Source: Acidobacteriaceae bacterium (GTDB lineage Bacteria; Acidobacteriota; Terriglobia; Terriglobales; Acidobacteriaceae). Taken from it: a stretch of 6,867 nucleotides of DNA. A program made the translations under genes and the position numbers. Below the pieces are notes generated by a model, which had not been told where the DNA came from, did not search any database, and saw nothing but the letters and a program-made list of their open reading frames with translations. This document shows, in pieces, positions 1-5,435 of this stretch (its first letter is position 1; each line of letters begins with the position of its first letter). The stretch is taken from NCBI GenBank assembly GCA_003162255.1, contig PMMJ01000342.1, positions 1 to 6,867 of the forward strand. Direction: 5' to 3'.

Positions 1-696
1 ACGCAGCAGGCGCGCTGGGCCAAGGGTCTGATCCAGGTCTCGAAGAAAATACTTCCACGGGTGCTGAAGAGCGACGTGTCGCGGCACCAGAAAATCGAAG
101 CCGTGTATCACCTGACGGCCAATATCAGCTATCCGTTGATGATCGTGCTCTCGGTGTTGCTCTTGCCCGCCATGATCATTCGCTTCTATCAGGGGTGGTT
201 TCAGATGCTCTACATTGATCTGCCCCTGTTCATGGCTTCGACGTTCTCCATTTCCAGCTTCTATCTGGTTTCGCAAAAAGAACTGTTTCCGAAAAGCTGG
301 CTGCGGTCGCTGCTCTATTTGCCGCTCTTGATGTCTCTCGGAATCGGACTGACGATCACCAATACGATTGCCGTGCTCGAAGCGCTCGTCGGCAGGCAGA
401 CCGCCTTCGTCCGCACTCCCAAGTACCGCGTCGCATCGAAGAAGGACAAGCTGTTAGGAACCAAGTACCGCAAGCGTCTGGTGTGGGTTCCGTGGATTGA
501 ACTCCTGATCGGAACGTATTTCGCGCTGGCAATCTTTTATGCCATCGACAACGAAAACTACTTCACCGTTCCCTTCCTGCTGTTGTTCGTGATCGGTTAC
601 TGGGTGACCGGGCTGATGTCGCTGCTCCAAGGCCGTTTCGCCGGACTCTCGGTGGGTTCGGAGACCCACAGCAAGCCATTCCCGGTCGGCGTGTAG
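1..696 (+). CDS. Family 2 glycosyltransferase, C-terminal membrane part (5' truncated by window edge)
   Basis: The reading frame is open from base 1 and stops at TAG 694-696, giving 231 visible residues; the start and the catalytic GT-A domain lie outside the window. The second to sixth residues read QQARW, the Q/RxxRW motif that binds the acceptor end in processive GT2 enzymes (cellulose, hyaluronan and poly-GlcNAc synthase type). About five hydrophobic segments follow, at roughly residues 38-63, 70-92, 103-130, 163-182 and 187-210 of the visible part. An FVRTPKY stretch lies between the third and fourth, as is usual at the cytoplasmic loop of this group. The protein is therefore an inner-membrane enzyme that probably transfers sugars from a nucleotide donor to a growing polysaccharide or a lipid. 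The GTG at 61 is only an internal Val codon, because the motif upstream of it is in the same frame. The exact polymer cannot be told. The gene converges on the GAF-TonB gene. Confidence 0.85.
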   Translation, partial: TQQARWAKGLIQVSKKILPRVLKSDVSRHQKIEAVYHLTANISYPLMIVLSVLLLPAMIIRFYQGWFQMLYIDLPLFMASTFSISSFYLVSQKELFPKSWLRSLLYLPLLMSLGIGLTITNTIAVLEALVGRQTAFVRTPKYRVASKKDKLLGTKYRKRLVWVPWIELLIGTYFALAIFYAIDNENYFTVPFLLLFVIGYWVTGLMSLLQGRFAGLSVGSETHSKPFPVGV

Positions 697-697
697 C

Positions 698-745
698 CAT
701 CGGGTCATTGAATCATTGACTCATTGAGACATTGACACATTAAGT
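698..745. repeat. Phased octanucleotide repeat array, left arm
   Basis: Starting two bases after the glycosyltransferase stop codon there are six consecutive 8-base units in strict phase: catcgggt, cattgaat, cattgact, cattgaga, cattgaca, cattaagt. The consensus is CATTGANT, with a divergent first unit. The array faces an inverted copy at 776-815 across a 30-base spacer, so the transcript could fold into a long imperfect hairpin between two convergent genes. The role is unknown; a transcription end or a dispersed palindromic element are both possible. Confidence 0.8.
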
Positions 746-756
746 CAGCGGATCAC

Positions 757-776
757 TTTCCCTCGTTCGGGGTTTT
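757..776 (+). terminator. Possible weak intrinsic terminator between convergent genes
   Basis: CCCT at 760-763 can pair with GGGG at 769-772 (one G-T pair) around a five-base loop, and TTTT (773-776) follows. It lies in the spacer between the two octamer arrays, downstream of the glycosyltransferase. The stem is very short, so the call is weak. The larger fold made by the flanking arrays may matter more. Confidence 0.3.
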
Positions 777-815
777 AATGATTCAATGATTTAATGATTC
801 AATCACTCAATGATT
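776..815. repeat. Phased octanucleotide repeat array, right (inverted) arm
   Basis: Five consecutive 8-base units are in phase: taatgatt, caatgatt, taatgatt, caatcact, caatgatt. They are the reverse complement of the CATTGANT units at 698-745. The last nine bases overlap the 3' end of the minus-strand GAF-TonB gene: they supply its stop codon (807-809) and its final Asn-His codons. The array therefore appears to have entered, or grown into, the end of the coding sequence. Confidence 0.8.
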
Positions 816-2333
816 CACTGGCTCGGGAAGCTTGAACTCAACGCTGATCCCGATCTCGTTCTTCACCGGTTTTCCGTCGAGCTCAAAAGGCTTGTAGCGC
901 CAGCGCTTCACTGCATCCATGGCGGCTTCGGCAAGCACGGGCGAGCCTTCAACAACTTTGACTTCGCGCACCGTTCCATCCTCAATCACGGTTGCCGCCA
1001 GAATGACCGTGCCCTCCAGGCGCAGCAGACGTGCCTGGGCAGGATAAACGGGCTCAACCCGATGCATGAGTTGGCCGCCCGAAATCGCTCGCGACATCGG
1101 CGCAGAGAGCCCGGACAATGAAGCTTCCGCGGAGGGCACTCCATTGAGCGCGGACTGGTTCGTCGAGCCGGCGGGGATCGACGGCGGCTCGGCCGAGGTG
1201 GCCGCATCGGAGTGCAAGGTGGAAAGCGTATCGCTCTGCGGTCCAGTCTGCGAGGCAGGAGCCCCATGCGGAACGGCAACGTTCGCCGCAACGCCGGCGA
1301 GCAAGGGTGATCGATCCACCGGAGTTCGATTCGCCGGAGTTTTCTTGCCCGCCAGGACGTCCACTTTGGATGCGAGCTTCACAGGAGTTCCGGCCGATGT
1401 CTTTCCGCTGGATGCCAACAGCGCTTGGCCGCCAGGGTTCGCTTTCCAAACCGGATCGTTATCGGGAGGATGTTTGCCGGGAGGATGCGAGGTTGCGGCC
1501 CCGACGGACGCAGGCATTGCCGCACGAGCCTTGCCATCCGTCTCATCCGGACCGCGCCACCCCAACCAGATCGCCAAGGCAAGAAGCGCGACCGCCCCCA
1601 GCCCGGCGACGCCCAATACGAACGGCCGGAATCGCGGTTCGAGGAAAGCCACTGCCAAGTCCCCAACCCGATCCGACGCCGGGAGCAGACCCGAGGTTTG
1701 CGGTTTCTCCAGCGCAGACGCAGGCTTCGGAGCGGCGGACGATGCGCCGTGCGGTTGCGACGAGCGCGCCCGCTCCGCGAGTGACGCCAGTTGCCGAAGC
1801 ACAGCAAGATGCGGTTCAGTGAAGGCTGCGGGCTGGGTAGAAAACACTTCGAGAATTCCGTTGATCCCACGCCAGCCCTGAATCGGCAACACCGCAATCG
1901 AGCGCAAACCAAGGCTGTGGCAGACTTCCACATCGACCCGCGGATCCAGCTCGGTATCCGCGCAATGCTGAACCTTACCGGTGCGCAAACACTCGCCTGA
2001 GATTCCAGTGTCCGCGCTCAACCGCGCACCGAGAGCGGGAGCCGAGTCGCCGCTCCGCGCCCGGCACACCATCGCTCCGTCCTTCCACATGGCAAGCGCG
2101 GCTCCGGAAGCGCCCGTCAATTGCCGGGCAGCATCAGTGATGATCTCGAGCATCGCCTCCAGGCGGTGATCCCCGGCTGCGATCAATTCCTTCAGCGACG
2201 ACAGGGCTGTGCTCTCGTCAAGGCTTCCAGAGAGATCGCCGGAAAGGCTGGAGGCGGTCCCCGGCGAAAAATCGCGATCAACAGCGGTAAGTGTTTTCTC
2301 GGAGCGCGACGGATTGGATTGAGGCACTACCAC
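807..2333 (-). CDS. GAF domain - transmembrane - TonB C-terminal domain fusion protein
   Basis: Residues are numbered from the longer possible start, TTG at 2381 (524 aa). A GAF-type sensor domain spans about 70-207 and has typical features (GAALAMWKDG, GISGECLRTGK, SIAVLPI, GILEVFS). One strong transmembrane helix lies at about 253-275, with Arg residues just before it, so the N terminus should be cytoplasmic. A Pro/Ala/Ser/Thr-rich linker of about 160 residues follows, then a TonB C-terminal domain at 437-517 with VEPVYPAQAR and RWRYKPFELDGKPV. This domain normally contacts outer-membrane transporters in the periplasm. The helix lacks the Ser and His that classical TonB uses with ExbB/ExbD, so energy coupling is doubtful. 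I placed the start at GTG 2331-2333 because GAGAGA lies just upstream; a GTG two codons later is an equal choice. The TTG at 2381 has no ribosome binding site. The gene is divergent from the GAF/HD-GYP gene. The domain calls are firm and the function is inferred. Confidence 0.85.
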   Translation of the reverse strand: MVVPQSNPSRSEKTLTAVDRDFSPGTASSLSGDLSGSLDESTALSSLKELIAAGDHRLEAMLEIITDAARQLTGASGAALAMWKDGAMVCRARSGDSAPALGARLSADTGISGECLRTGKVQHCADTELDPRVDVEVCHSLGLRSIAVLPIQGWRGINGILEVFSTQPAAFTEPHLAVLRQLASLAERARSSQPHGASSAAPKPASALEKPQTSGLLPASDRVGDLAVAFLEPRFRPFVLGVAGLGAVALLALAIWLGWRGPDETDGKARAAMPASVGAATSHPPGKHPPDNDPVWKANPGGQALLASSGKTSAGTPVKLASKVDVLAGKKTPANRTPVDRSPLLAGVAANVAVPHGAPASQTGPQSDTLSTLHSDAATSAEPPSIPAGSTNQSALNGVPSAEASLSGLSAPMSRAISGGQLMHRVEPVYPAQARLLRLEGTVILAATVIEDGTVREVKVVEGSPVLAEAAMDAVKRWRYKPFELDGKPVKNEIGISVEFKLPEPVNH

Positions 2334-2403
2334 GAATCTCTCTCGGTCGGTAAGTGGCCGGGCAAAACCGGCAAAACGCAAGCGGCGCGGGTGATTTGGC
2401 CGA

Positions 2404-2432
2404 AGTATGGGCCAACGCTACGCACCTGTCAA
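2404..2432 (-). promoter_or_regulatory. Candidate sigma70-type promoter for the GAF-TonB gene
   Basis: On the minus strand TTGACA (2432-2427) is followed by a 17-base spacer and CATACT (2409-2404), a perfect -35 and a 4/6 match to -10. Transcription would begin near 2397. That leaves a leader of about 60 bases to the GTG at 2333 and only about 16 to the TTG at 2381. The -35 box lies inside the palindrome at 2420-2447, which suggests repressor control. Confidence 0.6.
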
Positions 2433-2447
2433 GACTGACAAGTGCGT
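2420..2447. promoter_or_regulatory. Operator-like palindrome over the minus-strand -35 box
   Basis: The arms ACGCACCTGTCA (2420-2431) and TGACAAGTGCGT (2436-2447) are reverse complements at 11 of 12 positions around a 4-base centre, AGAC. The site lies upstream of the inferred start of minus-strand transcription, so it is more likely a protein-binding site than an RNA hairpin for that gene. No cognate regulator is encoded in the window. Confidence 0.6.
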
Positions 2448-2452
2448 TGTGA

Positions 2453-2543
2453 CATCGGGTGATCTGACGATCGAGCCATCGGGTGATCGGAAGCTCCAGC
2501 AGAGAAAGATGATGCGATGACCCGATCGTCAGATCGCCCGATG
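2453..2543. repeat. Inverted octamer-repeat element in the divergent intergenic region
   Basis: The left arm 2453-2480 and right arm 2516-2543 are inverted copies at 25 of 28 positions, around a 35-base spacer. The left side is built from phased 8-base units: catcgggt, gatctgac, gatcgagc, catcgggt, gatcggaa. The unit catcgggt also begins the array at 698, which ties the two elements to one family. It sits between divergent genes, where a terminator is not expected. A dispersed palindromic element or a regulatory structure fits better. Confidence 0.8.
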
Positions 2544-2596
2544 TTTTGCCGCACCAAACTAACCAACAATCGAGCCGCCGTGCAGTGCTAACCTGA

Positions 2597-3880
2597 TTGC
2601 GCTCTGGTTTCTCGCATGTACCTCCGCACGAGGCATTGCAGGGAGCCAATCTAAAAAAGCTCTTAAGAACAGTCGAAGCGCTGGCGGATTTGGGTCCCGA
2701 ACTAACGGCGGACCGCGACTTCCGCCAAACCGCTCGCACCATGCTGACCACCGTAATGGAAGCGGCTGGCGCGCGTGAGGCTGTTTTATTTTCATTCAGC
2801 GAACGGCCTTCGTTGCTGACCTCGGTCGATGCCCAGGGATTCGCGCTGCTGCCCGAACCGTCGCTGATTCCCCTGCTTCCCCGGCACGTACACACCCTGA
2901 CCGCAGCCGCCGGCCCGATACTGCTCAATAGTTCCACGTACGATGTTTTTCTAAGTTCGAACGGCAATGTCGCGCCGGAACTCTTCAAGTGTATTTGCCC
3001 GTTGAAAGTCCGGGGAAAGCTCGCCGGAGTGATCGCCCTCGGACGACGCCCCGGCGAAGCGGTGTACGAAGAAGACGCGCTCGACGCTTTCGAAATGCTG
3101 AGTCACTATGTCGCGCTGGCCATTCAGAATCACACGCTCGGCCAGACGCTGGCGCAACGGGTCTCCGAAAACCTGCGGCTGCTGGCCTCGCTGCACGGCT
3201 TTTACGATAACGCGCTCGAAGCTTTCGCCACCGCCATCGACGTCAAACACGTCAACATTCACGGACACTCGCTGCGCGTGGGCCGATACTCCCAGGCAAT
3301 CGGCGAAGCGCTCGGCATGGAGCCGAACGATGTGGCGTCGCTGCGGTCGGCAGGCTATCTGCATGACATCGGCAAAGTTGCCGTCGATAAGCGCCTGTTC
3401 GAAAAACCTTCGAAGCTCGATGCGGAAGAATCCCGCGCGATGAGAGACCACACGGTTATTGGGCATCAGATCGTCAGCCACGTGCAGTTCCCCTGGCCAC
3501 AGATTCCGGAAATCGTGCGCTGGCATCATGAACGCGGAGACGGGTCGGGATACCCGGACGGGTTACATGGCGACGAAATGCCGCAAGCAGTACGCATCGT
3601 GGCTCTGGCCGATAGCTTCGACGCGATGACCAGCGACCGTCCTTACCGCGAGCGTCTGTCAGTCGGAGCCGCGCTGCAGGAATTGATCCGCATGAGTCCG
3701 CAAAAATACGATCCCCAAGCGCTGCAGGCTTTGCTGATCCAGGTGCGGCGGGACGCGGTCGGAACCAACCGCATCCCGATCCTCGAGCCCGAATTGATGA
3801 ACCTTTCGGCCACCGACGTGGACCAGTTGGCGTCAACCCTGCAACACCGGATCAGCCAGGACAAGCTTTTCCTTACCTAG
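2597..3880 (+). CDS. GAF/HD-GYP protein, probable cyclic-di-GMP phosphodiesterase
   Basis: The protein has 427 residues. An N-terminal region at about 20-180 has GAF-like features (CPLKVRGKLAGVIALG at 132-149). A helical linker follows, then an HD-GYP domain at about 200-390. All signature elements are present: HGHSLRVGRYS (222-232), HDIGK (256-260), the His pair at H285 and H290, HHERGDGSGYPDGL (310-323), and ADSFDAMTSDRPYR (338-351). This matches catalytically complete HD-GYP enzymes, which hydrolyse cyclic di-GMP to pGpG or GMP with a metal centre. No transmembrane segment or signal peptide is seen, so it should be cytoplasmic, with the GAF part sensing a ligand or mediating dimerisation. 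Start: TGA at 2594-2596 immediately precedes the TTG at 2597, so the frame cannot extend upstream. No good ribosome binding site precedes this TTG or a second one at 2636, so the exact start is uncertain. It is divergent from the GAF-TonB gene. Confidence 0.9.
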   Translation: MRSGFSHVPPHEALQGANLKKLLRTVEALADLGPELTADRDFRQTARTMLTTVMEAAGAREAVLFSFSERPSLLTSVDAQGFALLPEPSLIPLLPRHVHTLTAAAGPILLNSSTYDVFLSSNGNVAPELFKCICPLKVRGKLAGVIALGRRPGEAVYEEDALDAFEMLSHYVALAIQNHTLGQTLAQRVSENLRLLASLHGFYDNALEAFATAIDVKHVNIHGHSLRVGRYSQAIGEALGMEPNDVASLRSAGYLHDIGKVAVDKRLFEKPSKLDAEESRAMRDHTVIGHQIVSHVQFPWPQIPEIVRWHHERGDGSGYPDGLHGDEMPQAVRIVALADSFDAMTSDRPYRERLSVGAALQELIRMSPQKYDPQALQALLIQVRRDAVGTNRIPILEPELMNLSATDVDQLASTLQHRISQDKLFLT

Positions 3881-3932
3881 GGCCGTGACCGCGAGATTGT
3901 TACAACGGTTTGATTTGAGATTGCCGGTGGAA

Positions 3933-3976
3933 CGCATCCCGTCCCCGCCCGGCTGGACGGGCGAGGACGGGATGCG
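3933..3976. repeat. Long GC-rich hairpin downstream of the HD-GYP gene
   Basis: Twelve bases (3933-3944, CGCATCCCGTCC) pair perfectly with 3965-3976. After one C-A mismatch, CGCCCG (3946-3951) pairs with CGGGCG (3958-3963) around the loop GCTGGA. That gives 18 of 19 paired positions. No T-run follows, so it is not a standard intrinsic terminator. It resembles a repetitive extragenic palindrome or an mRNA 3'-end stabiliser. Confidence 0.75.
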
Positions 3977-3992
3977 CTGAAGTGCGACCCTC

Positions 3993-4053
3993 AGCGGCTA
4001 AAAGCCGCTTGTGTAGCGGATTCTAGCGGCATGGCTGAAGCCAGGCCCTTTTA
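3993..4053 (+). terminator. Pair of small hairpins, the second followed by a short T-run
   Basis: AGCGGCT (3993-3999) and AGCCGCT (4003-4009) form a perfect 7-bp stem with an AAA loop. Next, GGC-A-TGGCT (4028-4036) pairs with AGCCA-G-GCC (4039-4047) with one mismatch, followed by CTTTTA. The second could end transcription of the HD-GYP gene. The two hairpins may instead be further units of the repeat cluster that begins at 3933. Confidence 0.45.
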
Positions 4054-4099
4054 AAGCTCTCCGTCAGACGACTTAATCAGAGGTTCCCTGGATTCTTCT

Positions 4100-4123
4100 C
4101 ACCTGGAATCGGCGCTTCAGGTG
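4100..4123. promoter_or_regulatory. Dyad just upstream of the aminotransferase promoter
   Basis: CACCTG (4100-4105) and CAGGTG (4118-4123) are exact inverted copies with a 12-base spacer, ending 8 bases before a TTGACA. The position suits an activator or repressor site. The short arms make chance a real possibility. Confidence 0.3.
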
Positions 4124-4131
4124 GCTTGCGG

Positions 4132-4190
4132 TTGACAACGCAATTCGGAAAACCTGATAATTGACACGATTTAATAAATCGTTTCATTAT
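4132..4190 (+). promoter_or_regulatory. Two overlapping sigma70-type promoters for the aminotransferase operon
   Basis: P1 has TTGACA 4132-4137, an 18-base spacer and GATAAT 4156-4161 (5/6). P2 has TTGACA 4161-4166, an 18-base spacer and CATTAT 4185-4190 (4/6). The last T of the P1 -10 is the first T of the P2 -35. Leaders to the ATG at 4296 would be about 130 and 100 bases. P1 is the better match. The surrounding AT-rich stretch contrasts with the GC-rich neighbourhood. Confidence 0.65.
4162..4186. promoter_or_regulatory. Operator-like palindrome between the -35 and -10 of P2
   Basis: ACGATTT (4166-4172) and AAATCGT (4176-4182) are perfect inverted copies around AAT. With one mismatched pair the symmetry extends to TGA (4162-4164) and TCA (4184-4186), so 10 of 11 arm positions pair. 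It fills the spacer of P2 and lies just after the -10 of P1, a classic place for a repressor dimer to block both. The regulator is unknown. Confidence 0.6.
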
Positions 4191-4284
4191 ATTCTGGCCG
4201 GTTTCACAAGGCTCTGCCAATCGGTCGCTTGCCCTGCCCTGATAACAAGCCTGGTGGAGAGCGCTTTCGATCCGGCCCGAGGAT

Positions 4285-4290
4285 GAGGAG
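4285..4290 (+). promoter_or_regulatory. Ribosome binding site of the aminotransferase gene
   Basis: GAGGAG lies five bases before the ATG at 4296, a strong Shine-Dalgarno match that fixes this start. Confidence 0.85.
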
Positions 4291-4295
4291 ATCAC

Positions 4296-5435
4296 ATGCC
4301 AGCGACTAAGCTAACGGTTCCCTTTTACGGTCACGTCCGCCAGTATCACAACATCAAGGCAGAGATCGACGCCAACATCAAGGAAGTGCTGGAGAGCGGC
4401 CAGTATGTTCTGGGTCCGATGCTGAAGAAGTTCGAGGCGGAGTTGGCCGAGTTCCACGGGACCAGGTACGCCATCGGCGTGGGCAACGGAACCGATGCGC
4501 TGTGGCTAACGTTCAAGGCGCTCGGAATCGGTCCCGGCGACGAGTGCATCACCACCACCAACACCTTCTTCGCGACCGCGGAAGCCATCTGGTTCACCGG
4601 AGCGACCGTCGTGTTTGTCGATTCCGATCCCCGCACGAACTGTATCGATCCGAGCAAGATCGAGGCCGCGATCACGCCCCGCACCAAACTGCTGGTGCCA
4701 GTCCACCTCTATGGCCAGTGCGCCGACATGAAGGCCATTCGCAAGATCGCCGACAAGCACAATCTCAAGGTCGTCGAGGATAACGCGCAGGCCATCGGCG
4801 CTCGCGGCAATGGCTTCAAGATCGGAGAACTCAGCGACGCCGCCACCGTAAGCTTCATCATTCAGAAGAACCTGGGAACGTTCGGCGACGGTGGCGCTAT
4901 TGTTACCAACAATCCTGAGATCGACCGCATCGCGCGCAAACTCCGCAACCACGGCTCGGACAAACGCTCCTGCCACAGCATCGGTTACAACAGCCGGCTC
5001 GACGATCTGCATGCGGGCATCCTCAGCGCGAAACTCAAGCACATCGCGGAATGGAGTGAGTTGCGGAGAAAGTGGGCAGCGCTCTACAGCCAGGGTCTCG
5101 CGACCGCCAAGAACATCACGCTGCCGTATGAAACTCCGGGCTACTATCACGTTTACCACCTGTACGTGATCGAGACTAGGCAGGCGAAGCATCGCGATCC
5201 TCTGCTCCAGTTCCTGAACGACGCGGGAATCGACGCCAAGTGCCACTATCCGATTGCCATTCATCAGCAGGAAGGATATCCGTGGGGTCATGGGGCGCGC
5301 ATTTCCGGTGCGATTCCGAATTCGGAGCGCAATGCCGCTTGCTGCATTTCCCTGCCGATGTTCCCCGAGTTGACGGAGGAGCAAGTGGATTACACTGTCG
5401 ACAAGGTATTGGAGTGGGACAGGAGCGCGCGATGA
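4296..5435 (+). CDS. DegT/DnrJ/EryC1/StrS family PLP-dependent sugar aminotransferase
   Basis: The protein has 379 residues, the usual size for this family of fold-type I aminotransferases that aminate keto-sugars on nucleotides. It shows the N-terminal LESGQYVLGP (32-41), the PLP phosphate-loop region GVGNGTDAL (61-69), NTFFATAEAI (89-98), PVHLYGQ (135-141), EDNAQAIGA (161-169) with Asp162 placed for the PLP ring nitrogen, the KNLGTFGDGGA lysine motif with catalytic Lys191, RNHGSDKR (217-224), GYNSRLDDLHAGIL (230-243) and CHYPIAIHQQ (316-325). The residues before the lysine are FIIQ rather than the usual F-(F/H/Y)-P-(G/T/S), which is odd. A strong ribosome binding site precedes the ATG. The gene overlaps the Gfo/Idh/MocA gene by four bases, so a 3-keto sugar is the likely substrate, as with WbpE or NtdA. 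Substrate and sugar position are inference. Family confidence is very high. Confidence 0.95.
   Translation: MPATKLTVPFYGHVRQYHNIKAEIDANIKEVLESGQYVLGPMLKKFEAELAEFHGTRYAIGVGNGTDALWLTFKALGIGPGDECITTTNTFFATAEAIWFTGATVVFVDSDPRTNCIDPSKIEAAITPRTKLLVPVHLYGQCADMKAIRKIADKHNLKVVEDNAQAIGARGNGFKIGELSDAATVSFIIQKNLGTFGDGGAIVTNNPEIDRIARKLRNHGSDKRSCHSIGYNSRLDDLHAGILSAKLKHIAEWSELRRKWAALYSQGLATAKNITLPYETPGYYHVYHLYVIETRQAKHRDPLLQFLNDAGIDAKCHYPIAIHQQEGYPWGHGARISGAIPNSERNAACCISLPMFPELTEEQVDYTVDKVLEWDRSAR

Larger units (their letters stand above)
3881..4295. other. Long intergenic region without a gene (415 bases)
   Basis: I find no convincing coding sequence on either strand. The first half (3933-4054) holds three hairpins that look like a cluster of palindromic repeats. 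The second half (4100-4290) holds a dyad, two overlapping promoters, an operator-like palindrome and the ribosome binding site of the aminotransferase gene. A direct near-repeat CCTGGATTC (4087-4095) / CCTGGAATC (4102-4110) is also present. Confidence 0.7.

Noticed and set aside
454..708. Minus-strand open frame of 84 codons within the glycosyltransferase end
   Set aside because: It is antisense to conserved membrane segments, its product is low in hydrophobic or domain features, and it begins in the repeat array.
698..815. CRISPR array
   Set aside because: The units are 8 bases, contiguous and drifting, with no spacers of constant length between identical repeats, and no cas gene is present.
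1066..1881. Long plus-strand open frame (271 codons) inside the GAF-TonB gene
   Set aside because: It is antisense to a gene with clear GAF and TonB domains. The frame is open because of the GC-rich, low-complexity linker on the other strand; its product has no recognisable domain.
4077..4295. Minus-strand open frame of 72 codons in the long intergenic region
   Set aside because: It runs through two plus-strand promoters and the operator-like palindrome, starts opposite the aminotransferase ribosome binding site region, and has no recognisable domain.
4506..5384. Long minus-strand open frame (292 codons) inside the aminotransferase gene
   Set aside because: It is the antisense shadow of a well-conserved aminotransferase and its product shows no family features.
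5240..5431. N-terminal extension of the oxidoreductase back to 5240
   Set aside because: It overlaps nearly 200 bases of the aminotransferase gene in another frame. The ATG at 5432 has a good ribosome binding site, and the Rossmann motif begins ten residues after it.
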